64,000 bases of DNA from Aquilaria yunnanensis (taxonomy: Eukaryota; Streptophyta; Magnoliopsida; Malvales; Thymelaeaceae), in assembly GCA_039654915.1 (NCBI GenBank), contig CM077599.1, forward strand, positions 75,484,001 to 75,548,000, read 5' to 3'. Every line of letters starts with the position of its first letter. The first letter of the stretch is position 1. Shown one piece after another: positions 1-9,628 of this stretch. The notes under the pieces are model-generated. The model worked only from the letters and a program-made list of their open reading frames with translations. It did not search any database and was not told the DNA's origin. The position numbers and the translations under genes are program-made.

Positions 1-2116
1 TCGTCCGGCCCAGCCACGCCCGCCGTCGTCATCCCGCCGCCGCAGGTAGCTCCCACGCCGTCCCGCCACCGTCCGCTTCCCTTCCCATCGTGTCCCGTCT
101 CTCCCTCCGCCGCGTCTCTCTCTCCTAGTTCGCCGGCCGCCGCCCCTCGCCTGGCCCGCCGTCACCCCGCCGTCCCTCGCCTGGCCCGCCATCGCCTCGC
201 CGCCCCATTCCTGGGCCACCGTTGCCTCGCCGTCCCTCGCCTGGCGTGCCGTCACCCAGCTCCGCCCCCTTTCCCCCTCGCGCGCGCGCGCGTCCCTGTT
301 TTCTTGTTCTCAGAATTCAAGTTTTAATTTCAAGGGTACAACTCTCATTTAATCCTTCATCTTTTCAATTTCTTTCACTTTGGTCACTAACTTTGTATTT
401 TATTCTTGCAGAATTAATTACTAACCCTTTTAATTTTTACTTGTTTGTTTATTATTTGTTTATTACTAACCCCCTTTTTTATTGTTGTTATTAACTTACT
501 AACAACTAACTTTTAATACTATTATTGTTACTAACCTTTTAATTTTTGCATTATTACTAACTTTTATAATTGTTGTTAACAATTAATTAACTTTTATTAT
601 TGTTGTTAATTAATTAATTTAATTAACTTGGCTAGCTTTTTATTATTTTTGTTAATTAATTAATTTAATTAATTTGGCTAACTTTTTATTTATTGTTGTT
701 AATTAATTTAATTAATTTGGCTAACTTTTTATTTATTGTTGTTAATTAATTTAATTAATTTGGCTAACTTTTTATTATTGTTGTTAATTAATTAATTTAA
801 TTAACTTGGCTAACTTTTTACTGTTGTTAATTAATTAATTTAATTAACTTGGCTAACTTTTTATTATTGTGGTTAATTAATTAATTTAATTAACTTGACT
901 AACTTTTTATTATTGTTGTTTAACAATTAATTTAATTAACTTTGCTAACATTTATTATTATTTTTAAAGTGGATGGCCAAAAAGCCCCACTTTATTATTA
1001 TTAATTTTTTTTCTTTATATAATTTTTTTTATTTAATTCACCTTTACCCTTTACTAATTAATAAATAAATGAAAATTAAAAGAAGATTATTTTGTAATTA
1101 ATTATTAAGGCTAATAAAAATTATTTTTTAAAAAAAGCCAATTATTTTTATTTTTACATACATGTTTTTAATTCTTTAAAGATAACAAAAAGTTAAAGTT
1201 AATTTTAATAGTTATTTTTATCCAGTAAAAATAATAAAAAAATAAAAATAAAACCTGTTAAAAAAAATACATGAAAATTAAGACTTTATATTTTACTGAT
1301 TTATTTAAAATATAACTTTTAAATCCACTAAAATAATAAATATTTTTCATTAAACAAGAAAACAAAAAGAAAATTAAAACAAGATAAGAAAAAGATAAGA
1401 AAGATAAGAAAAAGATAATAAAGATAAGAAAGATAAGATAAGATAAGAAAGATAAGAAGGAAAAGAAAGAAAAGAAAGAAAAATATAGAAAATAAAAATT
1501 TTTAGATTATTAATGAATCTAAAAATTCTATAACAAAAAGAATTACGAATTAGTAATTAAACTAATAATTAATTCCATAAAAATAAGAATTAAATAATTA
1601 ACTATAAATTAAATCAACTTACATATCCGGATGATCCGTCAGGATCTGCGGTTTAAAAAAAAATATCACCCTTTTAATTAAATAAATTAAATAAAAAAAA
1701 GATAAAAATCCATATTTACAATATGGATTAAATTATTTAAAAGTTCACCAAATTCCGTGTCCAAATGACTCGGCAGAGTCCATGGTTCGGAATCAAAAAT
1801 CTTCCGTGTCCAAATGACTCGGCAGAGTCCATGGTTCGGAAGTATAAAATTTCATACAAATTAATTAATTTAAAAATCCACATTTCGACTAATCCAGTTA
1901 AAATTTCTAATTTTGAAAATTAACTGAGAATTATTTAAAAGCAAAGCAAAACAAAATTAAAATCAACTAAGGTGCCAATTTTTGGGCGTTTTAACAAAGT
2001 TGTTTTAACGTAACCGTACTCCCGATCCCCGAACTCTCGCAGACCAATTTTAAGGTGACCAATCGACCTAAGAAAACTGATTGGTGGCGACTCCCGAAAG
2101 CTGCGACATTGCCACA
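1..2116 (+). repeat. 5' LTR, truncated at window start
   Basis: This matches 14036-16150 base for base wherever I compared it, with no indel up to about 2095. The last 20 bases differ from the 3' copy (see findings), and both copies end in CCACA. By comparison with the 3' LTR, about 720 bases of U3 are missing to the left of the window. Sub-repeats: a GC-rich block at 1-320, eight or so AT-rich copies of a TTAATTAATTTAATTAACTTGGC-like unit at 590-960, a GATAA-rich tract at 1379-1455, and a 40-base direct duplication at 1758-1840. Confidence 0.93.
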
Positions 2117-2118
2117 GC

Positions 2119-2138
2119 TTGGCGACTCCGCTGGGGAC
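2119..2138 (+). other. Primer binding site (tRNA-Arg type)
   Basis: TTGGCGACTCCGCTGGGGAC begins two bases after the 5' LTR. Elements of the Tat/Ogre branch use a PBS of this kind, complementary to the 3' end of a tRNA-Arg. Athila elements use a different, Asp-type PBS. The assignment comes from memory of the family and was not checked against a tRNA set. Confidence 0.8.
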
Positions 2139-3060
2139 TCGACGTTAGTGAGTCGAGCCTACAAATTGATTTGTTTTGATTTGCTTTGCTTATATTTATG
2201 TGGATTTATATGTTATATTTACTTAGGTAAACATGCATTATGCATTCACAATATGAAGCTCTATACCCGAGCTTCTTCAAAGCGAACACGTTCTTTCCAA
2301 GCGGAATTGGTGTTGTTGTCCTTGAGAGGCCATGGTCTCCAAGCCTTCACCGGTTTCAAAGTAGCAAAGTAGTGTATTGCCTTCTGAGACGGTTAGTCTC
2401 TGCATGGGCCCACGAAAAGCTACGACTCGAATTAATCCATTCCTTACATAAACCCTAGAGGGTAAGGAATCGGGCTGTCACTATAATTTAGTGACGGGAT
2501 TCGGGAACTATCCCTTGCCTTTTTGATAAGCCACCTTATGCATATAGAACTCCCCACTTAACCATAGAACTGACCATAGAATTTCTACCATTTTACTAAC
2601 GCCATAAGCATATCCTTGTTATGCTGTGTTGTTACTTTACACTTTTCTTCGTATGGTTTTAACTTGTTTATTCATAATACTTTATGAGTTGTTAATTGCT
2701 ATTTAACTTATTAATAACCTTATCTTTCTTGTGCAATTATTCTTCATGCATCAAAACCACGCATCAAATTATGCTAACTTTTTGGTCTTTATAATGACAA
2801 CTAAAAGTTTTGAAGTTCTACGATAATGGATAAGCAAACTCACTCATCGCATGCATGCATTACATTAATCACGTGCATATAAAGTCTGATAAAAACATAA
2901 TCTCACTTTATATTGCATGCATCCATTACATCAATCACGTGCATACAAAGTCTGATAAAAACATATCTCACATTGCATGCATGCATTCATTGTATCAATC
3001 ACATACATGTAGAGTCTAATAAAATAAATATTCCTTTAAAAAGGTGAAATTGGACCTCAA
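2139..3060 (+). other. Retrotransposon leader without recognisable gene; 75-bp repeats
   Basis: No coding similarity was seen. From about 2845 to 3020 there are three diverged copies of a roughly 75-base unit built around a GCATGCATTACAT...CACGTGCAT...AAGTCTGATAAAA pattern. Short open frames at the start of the stretch show no domain. Confidence 0.5.
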
Positions 3061-3072
3061 CACCGATATCCA

Positions 3073-3290
3073 ACTCGGCTCCAAACAAGACTAATGGCAG
3101 AACAAACCGAAGGACGCCTCATAGATATAGAGTCCAAGATAGAAAATATGGCCGGAGCAATTCCCTCCTCATTACACCAAAAAATGAAATTCATTTTTGA
3201 AGGAAAGTTAATCACAGTCTTTGCTGAAGAAGGCATTCTGCTATCATCTATATCAATAGTAGCAAAGGCCAAGTGACCTTCTCTTCCAAG
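3073..3290 (+). pseudogene. pol scrap: Tat-type protease/RT linker
   Basis: The frame at 3094-3276 reads AGAIPSSLHQKMKFIFEGKL followed by VFAEE and a serine run. This is the conserved segment just after the aspartic protease in Tat/Ogre polyproteins, where SSLHQK-K and EG-L-V--EE are typical. The motif is intact, but no protease or RT follows and frames close soon after 3276. It is the only clear Tat coding remnant in the element. Confidence 0.6.
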
Positions 3291-3589
3291 TTGGTGTGAC
3301 CCAAATCCCAAATGTAACTGAAAAGTCTGTGGTGCTGAAACTCAAGGTCCAACAGTTGGTCGAGTCTAAGTTGCTAGGCCATGATGTGATTGATAATTGA
3401 AAGTGAAGATTTTGAGCTGGAATTACATTGATTTTGGAAGGGCTCCAAGTCAGATCTGACCTAACAGTCCGCATACATTTTCGAATGACAGGGAATCCTT
3501 TGAATAAACTTGTATCTTTGAAAGCTTGCAAAAGTAATCTAATAGTAAAAATCTCCTAGATTTAGTCCAGAATCTAGGGTGTAGTCTTT

Positions 3590-3960
3590 GTTAAATGGAC
3601 ACCTGCTATTCTTTTTCTGGTACAACAAAAAGATGTGATGCGTGCATTCTACTACTTTCCATTTTTACACTCTTTGCTATTATACTATCCATTATTGTCA
3701 TCACACTTTACTTTTCGACAACCGGTAATTCTTTTTGTTCTCTAACAAAAAGATGTTGCGTGTGCATTCTACCACTTTTTAATCCCATTATTACTTCTAC
3801 ACATTCTACCAATTTTTACCAAAAATTCAATTATTACACCTTCACATTCTACCACTTCTTACCAAAAATTCTGTTTTTACATCTATCTCTCATTTCTTTC
3901 CATTATACTATCCATTATTGCTATCATACTTTGCTTTCTAAATGATACTACTCGTGGGTG
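3590..3960 (+). repeat. Diverged tandem repeat, about 122-bp unit
   Basis: Two copies of a segment containing a TATTC/AATTC-TTTTT start, ACAAAAAGATGT and GTGCATTCTAC are followed by partial copies rich in CATTCTACCA-CTTTTTAC. Open frames through it are low-complexity and are not treated as genes. Confidence 0.45.
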
Positions 3961-4182
3961 AAAATAAAAAGTTAAGGGAAATTTGATAGTAATGATCTTG
4001 AAAGTGCTGCCAAATCTAGTAAGAAGGATTTCATATGTTGCACCTCAACCCTCAAAAAGAATTCACAGTGGTTATCAACATCCTTGCAAGAAGTTTGGGG
4101 TTTGTTTCCAAACAAGGTAGCTCTCATATTAAATGACTTCAGTGGCCTCCCAATTCTCATAAATGCTTAAAAAAAAAAAAAA

Positions 4183-4640
4183 GATTCTCAGTTTTCCACA
4201 ACACAAATTCCAACAAAGGAAAGAAGTTCATCCCTTCCATCAAAAGCCATTAAAGGGAAAATCCAAAACAAAAAAAAGAGACTGAGAGCAAACACAAGCA
4301 ACTAAAGCCACTTGAATCATTTCACTTCAAGAGGGCTATGATCTCAGTTCTTTGCAACACAAACTCCGAAAAGAGAAGTTCATCCCTTCCATCAAAAAGC
4401 CAACAAGGGAAAATTCAAAACCAAAAAAAAGAGAGACTGAGAGCAAACACAAGCAAGTAAGGCCACTTGAATCATCTCATTTCAAGAAGGCTATGATCTC
4501 GGTTCTCTGTAACAAAAACTCCGAAAAGGAAAAAGTTCATCCCTTCCATAAAAAAGCCAACAAGGGAAAATTCAAAACCAAAAAGAACTGAGAACAAGCA
4601 CAAGCAAGCAAGGCCACTTGAGTCATCTCACTTCAAGAGA
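4183..4640 (+). repeat. Three tandem copies of a 156-bp unit
   Basis: Copies start near 4186, 4342 and 4497. Each carries TCTCAGTTCT, a TTCATCCCTTCCAT stretch, an A-rich AAACCAAAAAAAGAGA tract and CCACTTGAATCAT. The short open frame at 4352-4591 is a product of this repetition. Confidence 0.7.
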
Positions 4641-4854
4641 GTTATCAAGTATGTCATCACCATAGCTCACAAAAAAAAAGGGGAAACAAAAAAAAAACAA
4701 AAACAAAAAAAAGAGAAAAAGAAAAAGGGCTCAAGTTAGAGCAAAAGAAAGAAAACAAAAAAAGTGAGCTATGGATTCTAGACTGAAAACCTGCAAAGGC
4801 GGTTTAGAACACAAAAGCAACCCTCAAACCAAGCATGCATAAAGATCACAATAG

Positions 4855-5410
4855 TTGGGGGGCAACAGATGAGGTCTAACTTTCTGGAAAGAGTGGCAAG
4901 TTTGAGGTTATCACTATTGAGTTTTTCATCATAATCAAATTTGCTCACGAGTAGTATTAAAAGACCCTTCTTTCAAACCACTTAAATTTAACTTTCCTCA
5001 GACTTATCATCCTCATTCAGCTAAAAGACTATCATTGTGAAACATGTTTCTACCTTATTTAATACTGCTCACGAGTAGTATTAAAAGACCATTCTTTCAC
5101 ACCACTTAAATTTAACTTTCCTCAGACCTAACATCCTCATTCAGTTAAAAGACTATTATTGTGAATCATGTTTCTACCTTATTTAATACTGCTCACGAGT
5201 AGTATTAAAATACCCTTCTTTCACACCACTCAAACTTAACTTTACTCAGACCTAATATTTACCTCTTAATATTATTCTCATTCAGCTAAAAGACTGCCAC
5301 AAAAAAAAATATTCAAACTTAACTTTCCTCACACCTAACAGTTACCTCTCGACATCATCCTCATTCAGTCAAAAGACTATCATTGTAAATCATGTTTCTA
5401 CCTTATTGCC
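4855..5410 (+). repeat. GGGGGGCAAC spacer plus 124-bp tandem repeats
   Basis: After a GGGGGGCAACAGATGA motif at 4857, a 124-base unit starting GCTCACGAGTAGTATTAAAA recurs at 4943, 5067 and 5191, with decayed copies to about 5410. The block is homologous, in reverse complement, to about 61280-61560, where the unit is present once. This ties the element to the old minus-strand element at the right end of the window. Confidence 0.75.
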
Positions 5411-6390
5411 TTACACAGTTTATGTCTTCGAGTTGGAAAGGGAAGAATGGCAGGATATTTTAATTAAAAACAAAGACCGTAAATTACTTTGTCAAGCTTT
5501 GCAAATTGATGAAAGTTTTTCTTTAACGCCAAACCATTATTCATTAATGTATGTAGACTTAAAAGTGAGGACATAGCTTGAGTCTTTCTTTAATAAGATG
5601 TGGTTCTTGTAAGAGAAATTTACGATCAAGTGCCATCACAAAGGTCTAGAAATGCTCGACCTTCTGTTAAATCAAAGGCGAGATGATATCTCTTTCCACA
5701 TAAACACCATATTCAGGGGGGCAAAGTAGTCTCTACGAAGCGTAAGAGGAGTACCGCCAACAAAGAAGTTCAATAGACAAGGGGGCAAGTCTTATGGATC
5801 AAAACATGAGTTCAAGGAAGAGCAATCATTCAGATTATAACATGGGAATAAGTAAGTGTCGGCACGGTCACAAGAAAAGGGGCAAAGCAGACATTGAAAG
5901 TAAAGCCTTTGATGGTATCAAATCCATGACAATGGATGAGTACCCGAAAGAGATATAAATTATGAGGCGGGCCAACTTTAAGGAAATTGAGGCCAAAATT
6001 CAAGAACAAGTCAAAGAAAGGGGGTTTTGAAAAGAGTTGGGCTTTTGAGGCAGTGAACAAAAGCTGGAAAGCATAAAGAGATTCAATGATAGTCCAAGAA
6101 GGCAATTATAAAGAGGATCCAGTAAAGCAAAGATATGAAGAACTAGATCAATCCAAAAAAAATAAAAATAAAAAAATAAATATAAAAAAAAAGAACCATC
6201 AATTATACATGCTTTGCATTCATGCATTTCACATCATGCATGCATGATTTTTACATGATAAGAATCAAATGGGAAACACATCCACCGCACCGTTACAGCA
6301 GTATAAGCTGAGATCTCAATAATATCAGCTCTTACCAATCTATCACTGGATACACAGCTAATATGCGGGACCAACCCGCATCAGGAATTC
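5411..6390 (+). other. Internal retrotransposon spacer, no recognisable gene
   Basis: Nothing here is identifiable. An open stretch of about 50 codons at 5418-5574 has mixed amino-acid composition and no domain I recognise. An A-rich tract lies at 6155-6195, and palindromic ATGCATGCATGAT sequence lies near 6235. Confidence 0.4.
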
Positions 6391-6830
6391 AAGGATAAGG
6401 TAAACAATATGTCAAAAGCCTGGCAATTGATTCAATAATCGAGACTACACCTGGAAGGACAGGATTGACATCAGCTAGTAGTATCCAAAATAAGAGATAG
6501 CTATAGCCAAGGATAAGGCAGATATCAAAAAGGATAAAGTAGACAATATTGTCAAAAGCTTGGCAATTGATTCAATAATCGAGGCTACACCTGGAAGGAC
6601 AGGATTGATGCCAGCTTAGCAGCATCCAAGATAAGAGATAGCTGTGGTCAAAGATAAGGCAGACATCAAGAAATATTGTCGTTGAAACTTTGTCAAAAGC
6701 GGACAATGGATTCAATAATCGAGGACTGGATCAACGGATAAAAAAAATATCTATCAAAATGAAGTAGGATCTACTTTTCCGGTTAAACGGTGGATACGGT
6801 ACTCCGTGACTCTCAAGTCGGTTCTCTCAG
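6391..6830 (+). repeat. About 140-bp repeats carrying a relic of an Athila-like RNase H end
   Basis: Three copies of a unit containing CAATTGATTCAATAATCGAG occur near 6423, 6566 and 6706. The segment around 6553-6600 resembles 30280-30325 of the Athila-like element, where the frame reads NIVIDHLLKLTMDSLIETIP at the end of RNase H. By eye the match is about three quarters over some 40 bases. It sits immediately 5' of the CRP-like genes in both elements. Confidence 0.45.
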
Positions 6831-6885
6831 TTGCCCATAATAACTTATTCCTTCACCCCTTCTTTCTTTTACTTCCTCCTAGAAA

Positions 6886-7434
6886 ATGGATCCTACTTTT
6901 TCCGCCTTGCGAAAGTATTTCCCTTCTCTCCCAATGAACATCCTCAAAAAGATCTACCAAGTTCGCTGTGAACGATTAAGAGTTCTGATGCACAAAGGAA
7001 TCCCTGAAGATGTGCGGTGGTTAATCGAAGCCAAGGTTCGTCTGGCAGGTGAAATCCCAGAGGCATTTGTGTCTCACATGCCTGGTATAGGCAAAAGCTC
7101 TTATGCCAAAAAGCGAAGAGCGAAAAGGTTACAAGTCTGCCATAAATGTGGACGGTGGACTTGTAATACTAAATGTCGTTCTTTATGGATGATTTCTGAT
7201 AATCGAGAAGATAAAATACGATTCATTAAGAATGGCCTGAGTAAGGACTCGTTGGATGATATCCAATTGACTCTTGAGACGCATTCTTGTGGATCTGTGC
7301 AACATGAACTACTTGGTTTGTGGAGCATTTTTCATGAAGAACGAGAACGATACAGTCCCGGGAATCTGACGTTAAACGACCCTGTTTGTCAGCTTGTAAG
7401 AAAACTGGATGGGAAGCAAATCCTCGACTCATAG
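6886..7434 (+). CDS. Carlavirus CRP-like zinc-binding protein, copy 1 (intact)
   Basis: This is an uninterrupted 182-codon frame starting at AAAATGGAT. Residues 1-65 are alpha-helical and charged in character. Residues 70-81 are strongly basic (GKSSYAKKRRAK), followed by four cysteines C85, C88, C93 and C97 (C-x2-C-x4-C-x3-C), then KIRFIKNG at 110-117 and an HSC at 133-135. A -SYA-KRRA- basic tract next to a four-cysteine cluster and a -FI--G motif is the layout of carlavirus (Betaflexiviridae) cysteine-rich nucleic-acid-binding proteins. Those use wider cysteine spacing and are usually shorter. Known members bind nucleic acid, and some suppress silencing or alter host transcription. The match rests on motif recognition only. 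There is no signal peptide or membrane segment. Two further copies follow, and then LOG. An alternative is an unrelated plant zinc-ribbon protein. Confidence 0.6.
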   Translation: MDPTFSALRKYFPSLPMNILKKIYQVRCERLRVLMHKGIPEDVRWLIEAKVRLAGEIPEAFVSHMPGIGKSSYAKKRRAKRLQVCHKCGRWTCNTKCRSLWMISDNREDKIRFIKNGLSKDSLDDIQLTLETHSCGSVQHELLGLWSIFHEERERYSPGNLTLNDPVCQLVRKLDGKQILDS

Positions 7435-7555
7435 AAGCCGTTAATCCCGTTACTGGATATAAAACCAGTGGAAGATGTGAGCCACAGTCACAATCACTGT
7501 ACATACAATTTATCATATTTAAAATTTTCCATTTTTCTTTTAATAATGTATTTAC

Positions 7556-7600
7556 TCCCGTAAGTGTAATCGACACGTTATCCATTTCATCACTATAAAT
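7556..7600 (+). promoter_or_regulatory. Putative internal promoter (TATAAAT) before CRP-like copy 2
   Basis: CCGTAAGTGTAATCGACACG is followed by TATCCATTTCATCACTATAAAT, with the TATA motif at 7594-7600, about 125 bases before the copy 2 ATG. A near-identical block stands before copy 3, and a related one before LOG. The recurrence suggests that the repeated unit includes its own core promoter. Transcription is not shown. Confidence 0.45.
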
Positions 7601-7720
7601 GCGTGTTCTTCCTTCTGATTAAGCAGCGGATAAGATACCTCGTGACTTCTAAAGTCGGTTATTCCAGTCTCCTACAATAACTGATTCATTTCCCTCTTCT
7701 CTCAAATTCTTCTCTCATCA

Positions 7721-8269
7721 ATGGATTCTACTCTTTCTGCACTGCGAAAATACTTTCCTTCCCTTCCAATAAAAGTCCTTAAAAAGATCTACCTGGCTAG
7801 ATGTGAAAGAATCAGAGTTTTTACACGCAAAGGCATTCCCGATAATGTGCAGTAGATAATTGAAGCTAAGGTCCGTTTGGCAGGTGAAGTTCCAGATGCA
7901 TTTATGCCCCGCATGCCCGGTTTAGGTAAAAGCCGTTATGCCAAAAGGCGAAGAGCAAAGAGACTAGGCGTGTGTTATAAATGTGGGCGATGAAATTGTA
8001 TTACTAAATGTCGCTCTTTAGGATACATCTCCATAAATCGTGAAGATAAAAGAAAATTCATTAAGAATGGCCTGCGTAAGGAATCTCTGGAAGATATCCG
8101 AGAGACTCTTGAAACGCATTCTTGTGGAAAAGTGCAAGGTGAAATTATCAGTTTATGGAGGACTTACCATAAAGAACGAAACCGTTACAGTCTTGGGAAT
8201 GTGACTTTAAACGATCCTGTTTGTCAGTTTGTAAGAAAACTGGATGGAAAGCAAATCCCCGACTTATAG
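7721..8269 (+). pseudogene. CRP-like gene copy 2, two nonsense codons
   Basis: The length is exactly that of copy 1 (183 codons with stop) and it aligns without indels. In-frame stops occur at codon 45 (TAG, 7853) and codon 91 (TGA, 7991). Both replace tryptophan codons of copy 1, the second lying within the cysteine cluster. The basic tract and the downstream KFIKNGL motif remain. A leader (GTGACTTCTAAAGTCGGTTATTCCAG, 7643-7668) matches the one before copy 1 at about 6807. This is a dead duplicate unless read-through occurs. The nearly identical LTRs suggest the stops were present before this insertion. Confidence 0.7.
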
Positions 8270-8389
8270 AAGGCATTGAAGCCATTACTGGACATAAATC
8301 AGTGGAAGATGAGAGCCACGGTCATGATTCCTGTACATATAAGCTGTCATTTGTCTTTTCTTTTGACAATAATGTACTTGCTTCTGTAA

Positions 8390-8430
8390 GTGTAATTAAC
8401 GCATTATCCCTTTCATCACTATAAATATGT
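8390..8430 (+). promoter_or_regulatory. Putative internal promoter (TATAAATA) before CRP-like copy 3
   Basis: GTAAGTGTAATTAACGCATT, then TCCCTTTCATCACTATAAATA, with the TATA motif at 8420-8427, about 60 bases before the copy 3 ATG at 8486. The block is almost the same as the one at 7556-7600. Confidence 0.45.
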
Positions 8431-8485
8431 GTTAGTTATTTTCGTTTCCTACAATCACTAATTTCTTTCTTTGCCTCCTTCATCA

Positions 8486-9035
8486 ATGGAGTCTTCTCTT
8501 TCCGCCCTACGAAAGTATTTTCCTTCCTTCCCAATAAATGTTCTTAAAAAGATTTATCAAGCTAGATGTGAACGATTCAGAGTATTTATGCACAAAGGCA
8601 TTCCTGATAATGTGCGGTGGCTAATTGAAGCTAAGGTTCGTTCAGCTGGTGAAGTTCCAGAAGCGTTCTTTCCACGTATGCCCGGCTTTGGTAAAAGCGC
8701 TTATGCCAAAAAAAAGAAGAGCAAAGAGGCTAGGCGTTTGTCATAATTGTGGATGGTGGATTTGCGGCAATAAATGTCGTTCTCCAGGAGTGATCACCAG
8801 AAATCGTAATGATAGAATAAGATTCATTAAGAATGGCTTGCGTAAGGAATCTCTAGAAGATATTCGAGAGGTTCTTGAAGCGCATTCTTGCGGAATAGTG
8901 CAATTTGAGGTTGTTGGATTATGGATAATTTTCCAAAAAGAACGAGATCGTTACAGTCTTGGGAATCTGACCCTAAATGACCCTGTTTGCCAGTTTGTGA
9001 GAAAGCTAGATGAGATGCAAATCACCGATTCATAG
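8486..9035 (+). pseudogene. CRP-like gene copy 3, single-base frameshift
   Basis: The frame is open from the ATG at 8486 to 8746. The alternative frame continues the homology to the stop at 9033-9035. The whole is 550 bases against 549 for copies 1 and 2. The extra base lies in an eight-A run near 8708-8715, inside the basic tract (copy 1 has AAAAAGCG here). The four cysteines, the FIKNG motif and the HSC are all retained beyond the shift. Most differences from copy 1 are conservative, which suggests past selection on the protein. The frameshift could be a true lesion, a homopolymer sequencing error, or a slippage site. Confidence 0.7.
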
Positions 9036-9086
9036 AAAGCATTAAAGCCATTACTGGACGCAAAGCCAGTGGAAGACGAGGATCAA

Positions 9087-9545
9087 AGTCACGATTACTG
9101 TACGTGCTAGCTGTCGCTTTTGAAATTTTCCTCCCCTTTTGGTAATAATGTATTCACTCCTGACGTGAACCAAAGTCACGATTACTGTACGTGCTAGCTG
9201 TCGCTTTTGAAATTTTCCTCCCCTTTTGGTAATAATGTATTCACTCCTGACGTGAACCAAAGTCACGATTACTGTACATGCTAGCTGTCGCTTTTGAAAT
9301 TATCCTCCCAATAATGTACCCACTCCTGACATGAGATACAGTTATGATTACTGTATATAGCTGCCACTTTTTAAAATTTTCCTTCTCTTCCAACAATCAC
9401 GTACCTACTCCTGACGTAAGCTACAGTAGTGACTACTGTACATGCTAGCAGCTATTTTAAAAATTTTCCTCCTCTTTTAACGATAGTGTACCCATACCTG
9501 ACCAAAGTCATACTTGTGACTACTGTGAATAGCTGGCAATAATGT
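9087..9545 (+). repeat. Six tandem copies of an ~85-bp promoter-like unit with TGACGT motifs
   Basis: Units start at about 9087, 9174, 9261, 9339, 9424 and 9507; the first period is 87 bases. Each has a GATTACTGTA-GTGCTAGCTGTCGC start and an AATAATGTA--CACTCCTGACGTGA end. TGACGT occurs in units 1, 2 and 4 and as TGACAT in unit 3, resembling bZIP/TGA-factor sites. The unit tail AATAATGTA----CTCC-GTAAGTGTAAT also occurs once before copies 2 and 3. The array ends next to the TATA motif of LOG. Confidence 0.65.
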
Positions 9546-9574
9546 ATCCATTCTTGAAAATAAAATTATTGCCT

Positions 9575-9600
9575 TATCTCTTCATCTCTATAAATATATC
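9575..9600 (+). promoter_or_regulatory. Putative LOG promoter TATA box
   Basis: TTATCTCTTCATCTCTATAAATATATC, with TATAAATA at 9589-9596, 33 bases before the LOG ATG. It corresponds to the TATCC-TTTCATCACTATAAAT blocks before CRP-like copies 2 and 3. A degenerate counterpart (TATCTTTTTATCTTTATAAT) precedes the LOG relic of the Athila-like element at 32228-32247. Confidence 0.45.
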
Positions 9601-9628
9601 CTCTTTTCTCACAAGGGTAAGGATAAGA

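Noticed and set aside
9051..9266. 71-residue minus-strand frame with two identical halves
   Set aside because: It is the 87-bp tandem repeat upstream of LOG read backwards.
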